A stretch of DNA of 35,870 nt from an uncultured Methanobrevibacter sp. (GTDB lineage Archaea; Methanobacteriota; Methanobacteria; Methanobacteriales; Methanobacteriaceae): the NCBI GenBank assembly GCA_900314605.1, contig OMVX01000009.1, positions 1 to 35,870 on the forward strand, given 5' to 3'. This document shows positions 9,930-17,977 of this stretch, piece by piece; the first letter of the stretch is position 1; the number at the start of each line of letters is the position of its first letter. The notes beneath the pieces are model-generated. The model had not been told where the DNA came from and did no database searches. It worked only from the letters and a program-made list of their open reading frames with translations. The position numbers were made by a program, and so were the translations under genes.

Positions 9930-10003
9930 ATGGTCACCTTTTCTATTTAATTATAGGATAACATTATTATTTTCTATATATTATTTTATATTTTTATTTT
10001 TCA

Positions 10004-10114
10004 TTTAATACAATAGTTATAATTAAAAGATAATTATATTTTGTTATTTAATATTTTATTTTTTAAAAATATGAATATATAGGACATAGTTTAGGATATA
10101 ACTATTGTATTAAA
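10004..10114. repeat. 18-bp perfect inverted repeat between grpE and its divergent regulator
   Basis: The arm TTTAATACAATAGTTATA at 10004-10021 recurs as its exact reverse complement at 10097-10114, with 75 bases between the arms. One arm lies about 75 bases upstream of the grpE start and the other about 105 bases upstream of the regulator start. Two identical sites facing opposite ways in a divergent promoter region suggest operators bound by one protein, most simply the adjacent winged-helix regulator. Confidence 0.75.
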
Positions 10115-10138
10115 GAATTTTATAGTATAAAATATTAA

Positions 10139-10194
10139 AGTAACAAAAAGTTATCTTTCTCAATATATCTTTTAGTTACCAAAAGTTATATAAA
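10139..10194 (+). promoter_or_regulatory. promoter of the winged-helix regulator, with a direct repeat over the TATA box
   Basis: An archaeal TATA box (TTATATAAA, 10186-10194) with purine-rich bases upstream (10181-10185) lies 24-28 bases before the ATG at 10218. This places the transcription start at or next to the start codon. A 16-base direct repeat matching at 14 positions (AGTAACAAAAAGTTAT at 10139-10154 and AGTTACCAAAAGTTAT at 10174-10189) has its second copy over the B-recognition and TATA region. A protein bound there would block transcription, so autoregulation is likely. Confidence 0.65.
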
Positions 10195-10217
10195 CCTTTC
10201 GATATATAATATACTTG

Positions 10218-10757
10218 ATGAGTCAAAAGGATGAAAATCAAAATATTGAAAATGATAATCCATCTAATGATGTTGACATGGAAGATATTTTGGATATTAT
10301 GGGGTCTCGTACAAGGCGAGAAATCATTAATTTATTAAGAGAAGAACCTAGATTTGTTAGTGAAATTACTAAGGAATTAAATATAGGTCAAAAGGCTGTT
10401 ATTGAACATTTAAGGGCAATGGAAGAAGCAGGTCTTTTAAACTCTTCTTATAAAAAAATTACAAGAGGTAGACCTCGTAAATATTATGATATGCCTAATG
10501 ACATTACAGTTAATATAACTATTACACAAAACGTTTTTAATGTTAATATTTCTGAAGATAGATTATCTCAAAAACAATTACCTTCTGGTGATGAATGGTC
10601 TAAATTATTAAATTTAGAGAAAAAAATAGATCAAGGTCATTATGAAGCCGTTGAAGAATTAAAAAGTCAAATTCGCTTATATAATAACCTTATTGAAAGA
10701 GCAGAGTATATTTTAGAACGTACTTACAAGCAAAGAAATCATTTTAATCAAGAATAA
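10218..10757 (+). CDS. winged-helix (ArsR-like) transcriptional regulator, candidate chaperone-operon regulator
   Basis: This 179-residue DNA-binding protein begins with an acidic, disordered 20-residue leader. An ArsR-type winged helix follows at about 22-92: GSRTRREIINLL as the first helix, VSEITKELNIGQKAVIEHLRA with the recognition helix near 57-70, and a basic wing (KKITRGRPRKYYDMP). The C-terminal part is helical and charged (about 115-175), probably a dimerisation coil. No metal-binding Cys pair is present, so it is not a typical metal sensor. I chose ATG 10218 over the adjacent TTG 10215. There is no ribosome binding site, and the TATA box is so close that the mRNA is probably leaderless. 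Its divergent position beside grpE-dnaK-dnaJ, with repeats between, suggests it controls both; that is inference. Confidence 0.85.
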   Translation: MSQKDENQNIENDNPSNDVDMEDILDIMGSRTRREIINLLREEPRFVSEITKELNIGQKAVIEHLRAMEEAGLLNSSYKKITRGRPRKYYDMPNDITVNITITQNVFNVNISEDRLSQKQLPSGDEWSKLLNLEKKIDQGHYEAVEELKSQIRLYNNLIERAEYILERTYKQRNHFNQE

Positions 10758-10796
10758 ATGAGTCAATAAATTTAATTTAATTTAGATTATTTATTA

Positions 10797-10872
10797 CTTT
10801 TTTTTAATAAACTATTTTTTTTCATTATTTTTATTAATAAAATAATTTTTTTTATTTATGTTTTTTTTTTTA
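10797..10872 (+). terminator. U-rich terminator tracts after the regulator
   Basis: The 126-base gap between two converging genes carries four T-runs of eight or more on the plus strand, at about 10798-10805, 10816-10823, 10845-10852 and 10861-10872. Repeated U-tracts are the usual archaeal termination signal. Comparable runs for the minus-strand hypF are not evident. Confidence 0.55.
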
Positions 10873-10883
10873 ATTAAGATTAT

Positions 10884-13238
10884 TTATAAATACTGACTTG
10901 CAACAATAGCCTGCCCTAAAGATACAGAACCATCTCCACAACAGGAACCTTCATGTTGTATAAACTTATAACCAGATTTATCAATAATATTTTTACAGGT
11001 TAAGGTAATCTCTTCATTATATAATGTTCCACCAGTAGCACCAATATTTAATAGGTTTTTATCTTCAGCAACTTTAATTGCAATGGAAGAGAGACCTTCT
11101 GCTATAACCCTTTGTGCAGCTGATGCAATTTCTTTAATACTTTCTCCCTTAAACCTTAAGTCAATAACTTCTTTTAAAATATCTGTAGTATTAAACCTAT
11201 ATAATCCATTTATTTTTTCTATATTAAATGGGATATTAATGTTTTTAGATGCACCATAAGCTGCTGATTCAAGTTTCATAGCTGCTTCACCTTCATAAGT
11301 TCGACTTCCACATATTCCCAAAGCAGCAGATACAGAATCAAGTACTCTACCTGTACTTGATGAAAGACCAACATTCAAATTGGAATCTAGCTGTTTTAAA
11401 ATCATATCAATTTCACTTTCACCATATTTAAAGTAATGTGCATAATGTTCTTTCATTAATTTACTAATTTCCATATTATTATATTTTTTACCATAACTGT
11501 CTTCATTTAATAATATTGACATTAACATACGTGAAGGATATTTTGTACATAAATCTCCACCAGGCATTTTTTGAGGAGTTAAAGACCCTAATCTTTCAAA
11601 GTTTTTTACATCAGTATATAATATTTCTCCTCCCCATGCAGTTTTATCACTTCCATAACCTACACCATCAGCTGCAATAAATACTAGTTCATTTAAATCA
11701 TTATCATTTAATAGATTAATCCCATGAGCATGATGATGCTGGACCTGAATTAAATCTACATCATAATATTGACTATACTCCTGTGCAAGCTTTGTTGTAA
11801 AAAACTGAGGATGCATATCACATGCAATCAAATCAAAATTTTTTGTTTTAGTAATCTCCATCATATGTTTAACTGCATCTTTTAAAAATTCATATGTTTT
11901 ATATTTATTAGTATTTCCAATATGTTGTGATAGATAAGCCTTGCTATGATTTAGTATTGTAAATGTAACATCAAGTTCTGGTCCAAGGGCTAAAATATTA
12001 GAATCTTTAATATTTTCATTTAAATCTAATATTGATTTAGAAATACTATATGGTTTAGGAGTATATCCTCTTGAACGGCGAATAAATGAAAGCTTATTAT
12101 TTCTATATTTTACTACAGAATCATCACATCTATTGATTATACGTCTGTTGTGTACAATAGCATAATCATAAATCCCTTCCAATTCATTTAGAATACTTTC
12201 ATTATTAATCATCATAGGCTCTCCTGGAACATTAGCAGAAGTCATAATATATGCAGGATCACCATTGATTTTTTCATTTTCAATAAATAGTAAATGATGT
12301 AGTGGTGCGTATGGTAACATAACTCCTATTGTATGTAACATAGGTGCAACAGAATCAGCAAAGAAGTATTCTTTATTCTTTTTTAAAACAACAATAGGCC
12401 TCTCTTTTGATTTAAGACTTTCCTCTTCAAGTGGACTTATTTTAGCATATGTTTTTACAGTTTCTATATTTGGACTCATTACTGCAAATGCCTGTGCAGG
12501 TCTACTGAGAATTTTTCTTAATCTTTTCACTACCTTTTCATCTGTAACTTTACAGACAAGATGTGTTCCACCTATTCCTTTAAGAGCAATTATATTACTA
12601 TCTTCAAGAAGTTTTGCAGCTTCAGCTAAAACATCTTTAGATTCAATTAGATTTTTATTTTTATCATATAATTTAAGTGAAGGTCCACAATCTTCACAGC
12701 ACATTGCCTCTGCATGATAACGTCTATCTAGGGGATTTTTATATTCTCTCTTGCATTCATCACATAGTGGAAAATCATCCATACTTGTTTTATCTCTGTC
12801 ATAAGGTACAGATTCAATTACTGTAAATCTTGGTCCACAATCACAACAAGCATTAAATGGATATTTATACCTTCGGTTTGTAGAATCTGTAATTTCATCA
12901 AGACATTTATTGCATATTCCAACATCTGGTGGAATAACACTAGTCCCATCATAATTATCTTCACTTTCTAAAATTAGAAACTCATTATAATTTGGAGTGA
13001 GGATATTATTATCCTTTTCTTCGTATGTATCAATCTTAGCTATTGGAGGAAGTGATTTAAATAAAAGGTCTTTAAATTTGGAAACTTCACTTTCATTTCC
13101 TTCTAATATTATTTCTACAATATTTCCAAGGTTTCTAATACTTCCATTTAAATTTAAATCAGTTGCTATTCTGTAAACTGTAGGTCTAAAACCTACTCCT
13201 TGAACAATTCCAGAAACTAAAATATTCCTTTGAATCAT
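10884..13238 (-). CDS. hypF: carbamoyltransferase HypF, [NiFe]-hydrogenase maturation
   Basis: HypF makes the thiocarbamate on HypE that becomes the cyanide ligands of the [NiFe]-hydrogenase iron, using carbamoyl phosphate and ATP. The 784-residue protein shows the family's domain order. An acylphosphatase domain carries VQGVGFRPTVYRIA near 12-25. Two zinc fingers of the form Cx2Cx18Cx2C use C109, C112, C131, C134 and C159, C162, C181, C184. A YrdC-like domain spans about 200-385, and a Kae1-like carbamoyltransferase domain with HHHAHGINLL and DGVGYGSD completes it. I chose ATG 13238 because the acylphosphatase fold begins right after it and a GGGGTT ribosome binding site precedes it; a longer frame from TTG 13274 has no support. 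It lies 166 bases downstream of the PTS operon on the same strand. Hydrogenotrophic methanogens need it for their hydrogenases. Confidence 0.97.
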   Translation of the reverse strand: MIQRNILVSGIVQGVGFRPTVYRIATDLNLNGSIRNLGNIVEIILEGNESEVSKFKDLLFKSLPPIAKIDTYEEKDNNILTPNYNEFLILESEDNYDGTSVIPPDVGICNKCLDEITDSTNRRYKYPFNACCDCGPRFTVIESVPYDRDKTSMDDFPLCDECKREYKNPLDRRYHAEAMCCEDCGPSLKLYDKNKNLIESKDVLAEAAKLLEDSNIIALKGIGGTHLVCKVTDEKVVKRLRKILSRPAQAFAVMSPNIETVKTYAKISPLEEESLKSKERPIVVLKKNKEYFFADSVAPMLHTIGVMLPYAPLHHLLFIENEKINGDPAYIMTSANVPGEPMMINNESILNELEGIYDYAIVHNRRIINRCDDSVVKYRNNKLSFIRRSRGYTPKPYSISKSILDLNENIKDSNILALGPELDVTFTILNHSKAYLSQHIGNTNKYKTYEFLKDAVKHMMEITKTKNFDLIACDMHPQFFTTKLAQEYSQYYDVDLIQVQHHHAHGINLLNDNDLNELVFIAADGVGYGSDKTAWGGEILYTDVKNFERLGSLTPQKMPGGDLCTKYPSRMLMSILLNEDSYGKKYNNMEISKLMKEHYAHYFKYGESEIDMILKQLDSNLNVGLSSSTGRVLDSVSAALGICGSRTYEGEAAMKLESAAYGASKNINIPFNIEKINGLYRFNTTDILKEVIDLRFKGESIKEIASAAQRVIAEGLSSIAIKVAEDKNLLNIGATGGTLYNEEITLTCKNIIDKSGYKFIQHEGSCCGDGSVSLGQAIVASQYL

Positions 13239-13404
13239 TTTAACCCCAATAATATTAATTTTTATTAGATGCAAATTATAAGCTTAGAAATTCTATTGAT
13301 TATGATATATTTTTAATTTTATATTCAATAAAAAAATTAAGTTAATTAAAATATAGTTATAAAGAAAATTTATTTGGATAAAAATTTTCTACAAATATAG
13401 TTAA

Positions 13405-15003
13405 TTAAATCTCTCTTATTTTAGTAACCATATTTAAAATTCTATTCGGTGAAACTGATAGCTTATCAACACCCATATCTAATAAAACTTCGGTTAAACT
13501 TTCATCACTAGCTAATTCTCCACAGATAGAACATGAAATGCCGTTTTTATGTGCATTTTCTACACAAATTTTAATTTGCTTTAATATAGAATTGTGTCGT
13601 GTATCCAATTCTAATACAACATTATGATTTTCTCTATCACATGCTAAGGTATATTGTGTTAAATCATTTGTTCCTATACTGAAAAAATCAACTAAGGGGG
13701 CAAGTTCATCACTAATTAAAGAAGCAGCAGGTGTTTCTATCATTATCCCTTGTGGAGGAATTTCGTAAGCCTTTCCTTCTTTTTCTAATTCTTTCGCTAC
13801 TATATCTATTTGTTTATAGATAAATTTTACTTCTTTAACTGAAATAATCATAGGGTACATTATCCGTAAATTACCATGGCAACTAGCTCTTAATAATGCT
13901 TTTAATTGGGTTTTAAATAAATCCATGTAATCGAGGTAGACACGGACTCCTCTTTTTCCAAGAGCAGGATTATTTTCTTCTTTATAATCTACATACTCTA
14001 TTGGTTTATCAGATCCAATATCAATAGTACGGATTGTTACTTCTTTACCATTTAATTTTTCAAGCACAGACTTATATATTTGATATTGTTGTTCTTCTGT
14101 GGGAGGAGTTATTTTATCCATAAAAAAGAATTCAGTTCTAAATAAACCAACTCCTTGGCAGTTATTTTCAATACTTTCTTCTAAATCTGCAGAGGAAGAA
14201 ATGTTTGCGAGTACTTGAATTTCACGCCCATCGGTGGTTTGTGTTTTTAAACCTTTATTCTTTTTTAATTCTAATTTAAAATTCTCTAATTCTATTTGTT
14301 TAATTTTCATTTCTTCAATCGTTTCTTCATCAGGATTAATAATTAATTCATTTTGACTAATTATAATTGTATCTCCATTTTTTACTAAATCCATTATGTT
14401 TTCAATTCCACAAACGGTCGGTATTTGATTTTTTCTAGCCAGAATAGATGCATGAGATAAAGAAAATCCTTTTGATGAAACAAATCCTAAAACATCATTT
14501 TTTTCAAAGGCAAGAATATCATTACATGTTAATAAATCCGTTATGATAATTGAAGGTTCTTTTGGCATTACTTGCTTTTGATTTACTATATTAGATTTCA
14601 TTTGTGAAGAGATTTCATAAATGTCATTAGCTCGTTGAGAAAGATATCCATCATCCATATTTTTAAAAATTGTTACAAATTCATCACATACAATATTGAC
14701 AGCTTCATATGCACTTATCTTTGTTTTACAAATTTTTGATTTTATTGCATCAATGAAAGTGGGATCTTCAGCCATTAGTATATGTGTTTGGACAATCTCT
14801 GCTTCAAGGTCCTTTGAATCTTTTAGCATTGAGTCATACAAATGTTTTAATTTTGATTGTGTTATATTAACTGCTTTATCAAGGGTTTTTAATTCTTTCT
14901 CAATTCCTTGAAATTTATGTATAGGTTTATCAGTTTTATTTAATTTAAATGCAGGTCCAATAACAATTCCTTTTTCAATAATTTCAACATTATATTTTTT
15001 CAT
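13405..15003 (-). CDS. ptsI: PTS Enzyme I (phosphoenolpyruvate-protein phosphotransferase)
   Basis: Enzyme I takes phosphate from PEP onto a histidine and passes it to HPr, the first step of phosphotransferase sugar uptake. The 532-residue protein is slightly shorter than typical bacterial EI (about 570) but has all the key parts. The HPr-binding and phosphohistidine domains include H184 in SLSHASILARKNQIPTV. The PEP-binding barrel has GVGLFRTEFFFMD, DFFSIGTNDLTQYTLA and the catalytic Cys C494 in SICGELA. I chose ATG 15003, where the family homology begins (MKKYNVEIIEKG). The frame is open further upstream only because it overlaps ptsH. A GGAGG site lies inside the end of ptsH and only one base separates the ptsH stop from this ATG, so translation is probably coupled. 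It closest resembles Firmicute EI, so transfer from gut bacteria is likely. Confidence 0.95.
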   Translation of the reverse strand: MKKYNVEIIEKGIVIGPAFKLNKTDKPIHKFQGIEKELKTLDKAVNITQSKLKHLYDSMLKDSKDLEAEIVQTHILMAEDPTFIDAIKSKICKTKISAYEAVNIVCDEFVTIFKNMDDGYLSQRANDIYEISSQMKSNIVNQKQVMPKEPSIIITDLLTCNDILAFEKNDVLGFVSSKGFSLSHASILARKNQIPTVCGIENIMDLVKNGDTIIISQNELIINPDEETIEEMKIKQIELENFKLELKKNKGLKTQTTDGREIQVLANISSSADLEESIENNCQGVGLFRTEFFFMDKITPPTEEQQYQIYKSVLEKLNGKEVTIRTIDIGSDKPIEYVDYKEENNPALGKRGVRVYLDYMDLFKTQLKALLRASCHGNLRIMYPMIISVKEVKFIYKQIDIVAKELEKEGKAYEIPPQGIMIETPAASLISDELAPLVDFFSIGTNDLTQYTLACDRENHNVVLELDTRHNSILKQIKICVENAHKNGISCSICGELASDESLTEVLLDMGVDKLSVSPNRILNMVTKIREI

Positions 15004-15004
15004 T

Positions 15005-15259
15005 TTAAAAATTTTCCTCCATAAATTTTTTAAGATATTCAATTGCATTGGCTTCATCTGGGCCTGTAGCTTCAATAATAATAGTATCTCCTTGTTTAAC
15101 TTGTAGCATCATTATGTTCATTATACTTGAAGCATCAATTGTTTTTCCATTTAAGCTTATAGTTACTTTACTTTCAAAATTTTTAATTTCTTGTACAAGG
15201 ATTCCGGCAGGCCTTGCATGAATTCCTAATTCATTTGTTATGGTATAATTAAAATTCAT
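15005..15259 (-). CDS. ptsH: PTS phosphocarrier protein HPr
   Basis: HPr relays phosphate from Enzyme I to the sugar-specific EIIA domain. The 84-residue protein is normal length. The phosphorylated histidine is H14 in LGIHARPAG, the family signature. S45 in DASSIMNIM aligns with Ser46 of Bacillus HPr, the target of HPr kinase in Firmicutes. The start at 15259 is set by an AAGTGAT ribosome binding site that overlaps the stop codon of the upstream EIICBA gene; a longer frame to 15298 only overlaps that gene. Its position between EIICBA and ptsI with essentially no spacing shows one operon. No HPr kinase or CcpA-like gene is in the window, so the Ser45 control may be only a relic of the bacterial ancestor. 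Confidence 0.96.
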   Translation of the reverse strand: MNFNYTITNELGIHARPAGILVQEIKNFESKVTISLNGKTIDASSIMNIMMLQVKQGDTIIIEATGPDEANAIEYLKKFMEENF

Positions 15260-15263
15260 AAAA

Positions 15264-17339
15264 TCACTTTTTCTCAATTCTAAATAGTTCATTTTCATAT
15301 TTTATAGATGTTGATTCGGTTATATTGGTAATTTTTTCATTATCTTTTAACTCAGTACATACAATTGGGGAAATAGTAGACAAACCTTGGTTTTTAATAA
15401 AATCTATATCCATTTCAAGTATAGTTGTACCTTTACTTACATGTTCGCCTTCATTTGTTAGAAGTTTAAATCCTTTTCCATCTAGGGATACGGTATCAAT
15501 TCCTAAATGAACTAATATTGAAATACCATTGTCACATTCAAAAGCAAATGCATGTTTTGTAGGGGCTATGAAAGTTATGGTTCCATCTGTTGGAGCTTTA
15601 ACTTCATTATTATTTGGCTTTATAGCTATTCCTTCTCCCATAACTCCTGAAGCAAAGGTATCATCAGGAACTTCATTTAATGGAATAACTTCTCCTGATA
15701 AAGGACTTTCTATATCAATGGTATTTTTGGATAAACTAGATTCTTCTAAGGTATTTATTCCTTTAATATATTGGTCTAATTTAGCTTGGATAATATTTGC
15801 TTTTGTTCCATAAACTAATTGCACACCGGTTCCCTTTCTTTGAATGTAAATAACCTTGGTTTTATTAAGAATATCCTCGTTTATTAAGTCGGGATTTTTA
15901 ACTGTACATCTTAATCTTGTAGCACAACAATTTTGGTCTTCTATATTATCAATACCTCCTAATCCTTCAACTATTAACTTGGATCTATCATCTTTAGAAA
16001 TAGAAATACTTTCACTATTATCAATTTGAGTTGGGAATTTAACATTAAATTTAGTTATTGTAATTGTAAATGCTAAATAATAAATAATTGCAATTGCAAT
16101 TCCAATAGGTATAATAACTATCCATCCAGTTCTATCATTACCTGGAAGTATACCTAAAAAGATTAAATCCAATAGTCCTGAAGAAAATGTACATCCTACT
16201 GCAAAATTAAGTGCAACTTGCAATGCATTACACAAACCACACATTATTGCATGGAAAATGAAAAGTATTGGTACAACAGGTATAATTTGGAATTCAATTG
16301 GTTCTGTTATTCCAACTAATGCACTTGTAAGAGCTGCGGATTGCATAGCTGATTTTGTAGATTTTTTGAATTTTTTCGCAGTATGTCTGTAAATTGCATA
16401 TGCTCCAGCAGGTAAACCAAATATCATAGGTGCAAATTCTCCACCAAAATATTGGGTTACAGAAGGGGATATGTGACGAATACTTGAATCTGCAAGTTGT
16501 GCAAAGTAAATATTTTGAGCACCAACATAAGTTACTCCATTTATAACTTGTGTACCTCCAAGGGAAGTTTGCCAAAATGGTAAATAAAATACATGATGCA
16601 AACCAAAGGGAATAAGTAGCCTTTTAATGGTTGAAAATAAGAATGCACCAATTATTCCTAAATTTGAAATATAAGATGCTAAAAACACGATTCCAGATTG
16701 AATACCTGGCCAAATAATGTAGAAGATTCCACCTAAAATCATACTAGCAAAAATACTTACAATAGGTATGAAATTTGAACCTTCAAAGAATGAAAACATT
16801 GATGGCAATTCAATTTCATTAAATTTATTATTTAATAGTGCAACAACGAATCCTACTATAATTCCTCCGAAAACACCAACTTGTAATGTCGGTATTCCTA
16901 ATATAGTAGCAATCATCCCTTCTTTTGCACCTGGAAGTAATTCGCCAGTACTATTAATAACTTTTCCAAAAATTAATAAATAATTCAATGTTTCATGCAT
17001 AATTAAAAAAGATATTATTGCGGAAAGGGCTCCAATTTCTTTTTTCTTATTAGAAAATCCAATAGCAATACTTATTGCAAAAAATAAAGCTAAATTATCA
17101 ATTACAGTTTGACCAATAACTTTCATTAGTGTTAAAATTTGAAATAAGATAGTTCCTTCATGTATTAATGAACTGAGTCCTAATTGCCCAATTATTATTT
17201 CTTGAGTAAATGTTGCTCCTATTGCTAATAAAAATCCTGCAATGGGCATAAGGGTAATGGGCAGCATTATACTTTGACTTAAACGTTGTACAAAGGAAAA
17301 TACCCTTTCTTTATTAATAGAATTTTTTTCCTTATTCAT
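15264..17339 (-). CDS. PTS sugar transporter EIICBA, glucose/glucosamine family
   Basis: This membrane permease imports a hexose or amino sugar and phosphorylates it. The 691 residues run C-B-A. EIIC (about 1-445) is strongly hydrophobic with about ten membrane segments and PtsG-like motifs: LLIPFGLHHVFYLPFW, FGLPAGAYAIY and GITEPIEFQ. EIIB has the phospho-cysteine C472 in CCATRLRC. EIIA (about 545-691) has H596 and H611 (ILVHLGIDTV), spaced 15 apart like the two active-site histidines of E. coli EIIA-Glc. No phospho-relay residue is missing, so the protein should work. An AGGTA ribosome binding site precedes the ATG. It is the first gene of the operon with ptsH and ptsI. The substrate cannot be told between glucose, glucosamine and N-acetylglucosamine. 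A methanogen with this system is unexpected, and transfer from a gut Firmicute is the likely source. Confidence 0.95.
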   Translation of the reverse strand: MNKEKNSINKERVFSFVQRLSQSIMLPITLMPIAGFLLAIGATFTQEIIIGQLGLSSLIHEGTILFQILTLMKVIGQTVIDNLALFFAISIAIGFSNKKKEIGALSAIISFLIMHETLNYLLIFGKVINSTGELLPGAKEGMIATILGIPTLQVGVFGGIIVGFVVALLNNKFNEIELPSMFSFFEGSNFIPIVSIFASMILGGIFYIIWPGIQSGIVFLASYISNLGIIGAFLFSTIKRLLIPFGLHHVFYLPFWQTSLGGTQVINGVTYVGAQNIYFAQLADSSIRHISPSVTQYFGGEFAPMIFGLPAGAYAIYRHTAKKFKKSTKSAMQSAALTSALVGITEPIEFQIIPVVPILFIFHAIMCGLCNALQVALNFAVGCTFSSGLLDLIFLGILPGNDRTGWIVIIPIGIAIAIIYYLAFTITITKFNVKFPTQIDNSESISISKDDRSKLIVEGLGGIDNIEDQNCCATRLRCTVKNPDLINEDILNKTKVIYIQRKGTGVQLVYGTKANIIQAKLDQYIKGINTLEESSLSKNTIDIESPLSGEVIPLNEVPDDTFASGVMGEGIAIKPNNNEVKAPTDGTITFIAPTKHAFAFECDNGISILVHLGIDTVSLDGKGFKLLTNEGEHVSKGTTILEMDIDFIKNQGLSTISPIVCTELKDNEKITNITESTSIKYENELFRIEKK

Positions 17340-17977
17340 TTTTTTTACCTACACATTAAAATTTTATATTATTCTTATAATATTTATTATATTTTTTATT
17401 AATATAACTATTTTTATAGGTTTTATGGGCACTTTTAAAAATATTAACTGTGTTTTCGAAAAGTTATTTTTCTTCATTAAAAACTTTAATTTTAAGTTAA
17501 ACTTTTTCAAATTCATTATATTTTTAAAAAATATATTTTTATCATTATCTATTAAAATATTTATTTTATATGCTAAATTATTTTTAAAAAACATCATGAA
17601 GTTATATTCAGATAAAAATTTCTACCATTTTTCTTATAGTAAATTAAGAATTATTAGTTGTTTGAAACTATTAGTTTTTTTTATCTTCTTTTCTATGGAT
17701 TTTTGAATATTGTCTAATCAAATAACAAAGTTTAAAATGTTTATCAGATATAATATTATTTGAAGCTTTTATATTTTGATTTTCTATATTAATATATTAG
17801 TTTCATATTACAATGATTACTATTTTTAAATTATAAATAAAGAAAAATAAATAATAAATAAATAATATGTATCAGAATATTTTTAAAAATTAAAATCACT
17901 TAAGTTTTCTAAGAGCCTAAATTAAATTAAAGTAGTATTTATTTTTATTTAAAATACTTATTATTAAGGGTGTTTTT
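17340..17977. other. 638-base AT-rich divergent intergenic region between the PTS operon and larB
   Basis: Both flanking genes read away from this region, so it must hold two promoters. Open frames here encode almost only Phe, Ile, Lys, Asn and Leu and have no ribosome binding sites, so I read no gene. No long inverted repeat or catabolite-response-like element was seen. Confidence 0.6.
17410..17422 (-). promoter_or_regulatory. candidate TATA box of the PTS operon
   Basis: Reading the minus strand, ACCTATAAAAATA lies about 75 bases upstream of the EIICBA start and matches the archaeal TATA consensus, with AAAA bases just upstream that fit a B-recognition element. It would start transcription near 17389 and leave a leader of about 50 bases. 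Having an archaeal promoter means the operon can be expressed by its host. Confidence 0.45.

Noticed and set aside
13239-13274. An N-terminal extension of hypF from TTG 13274
   Set aside because: It lies outside the conserved domain, uses a poor start, and ATG 13238 has the ribosome binding site.
15004-15075. A 24-residue N-terminal extension of Enzyme I overlapping ptsH
   Set aside because: It is the ptsH sequence read in another frame; the family begins at ATG 15003, which has a GGAGG site.
17364-17706. Overlapping frames of 77 and 93 codons in the PTS/larB gap
   Set aside because: Both encode almost only Phe, Ile, Lys, Asn and Leu, as random AT-rich DNA does, and have no ribosome binding sites.
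5795-17923. The 14-mer TAAGAGCCTAAATT present at 5795-5808 and 17910-17923
   Set aside because: Many 14-base matches are expected by chance in a window of this composition; flanks do not match.
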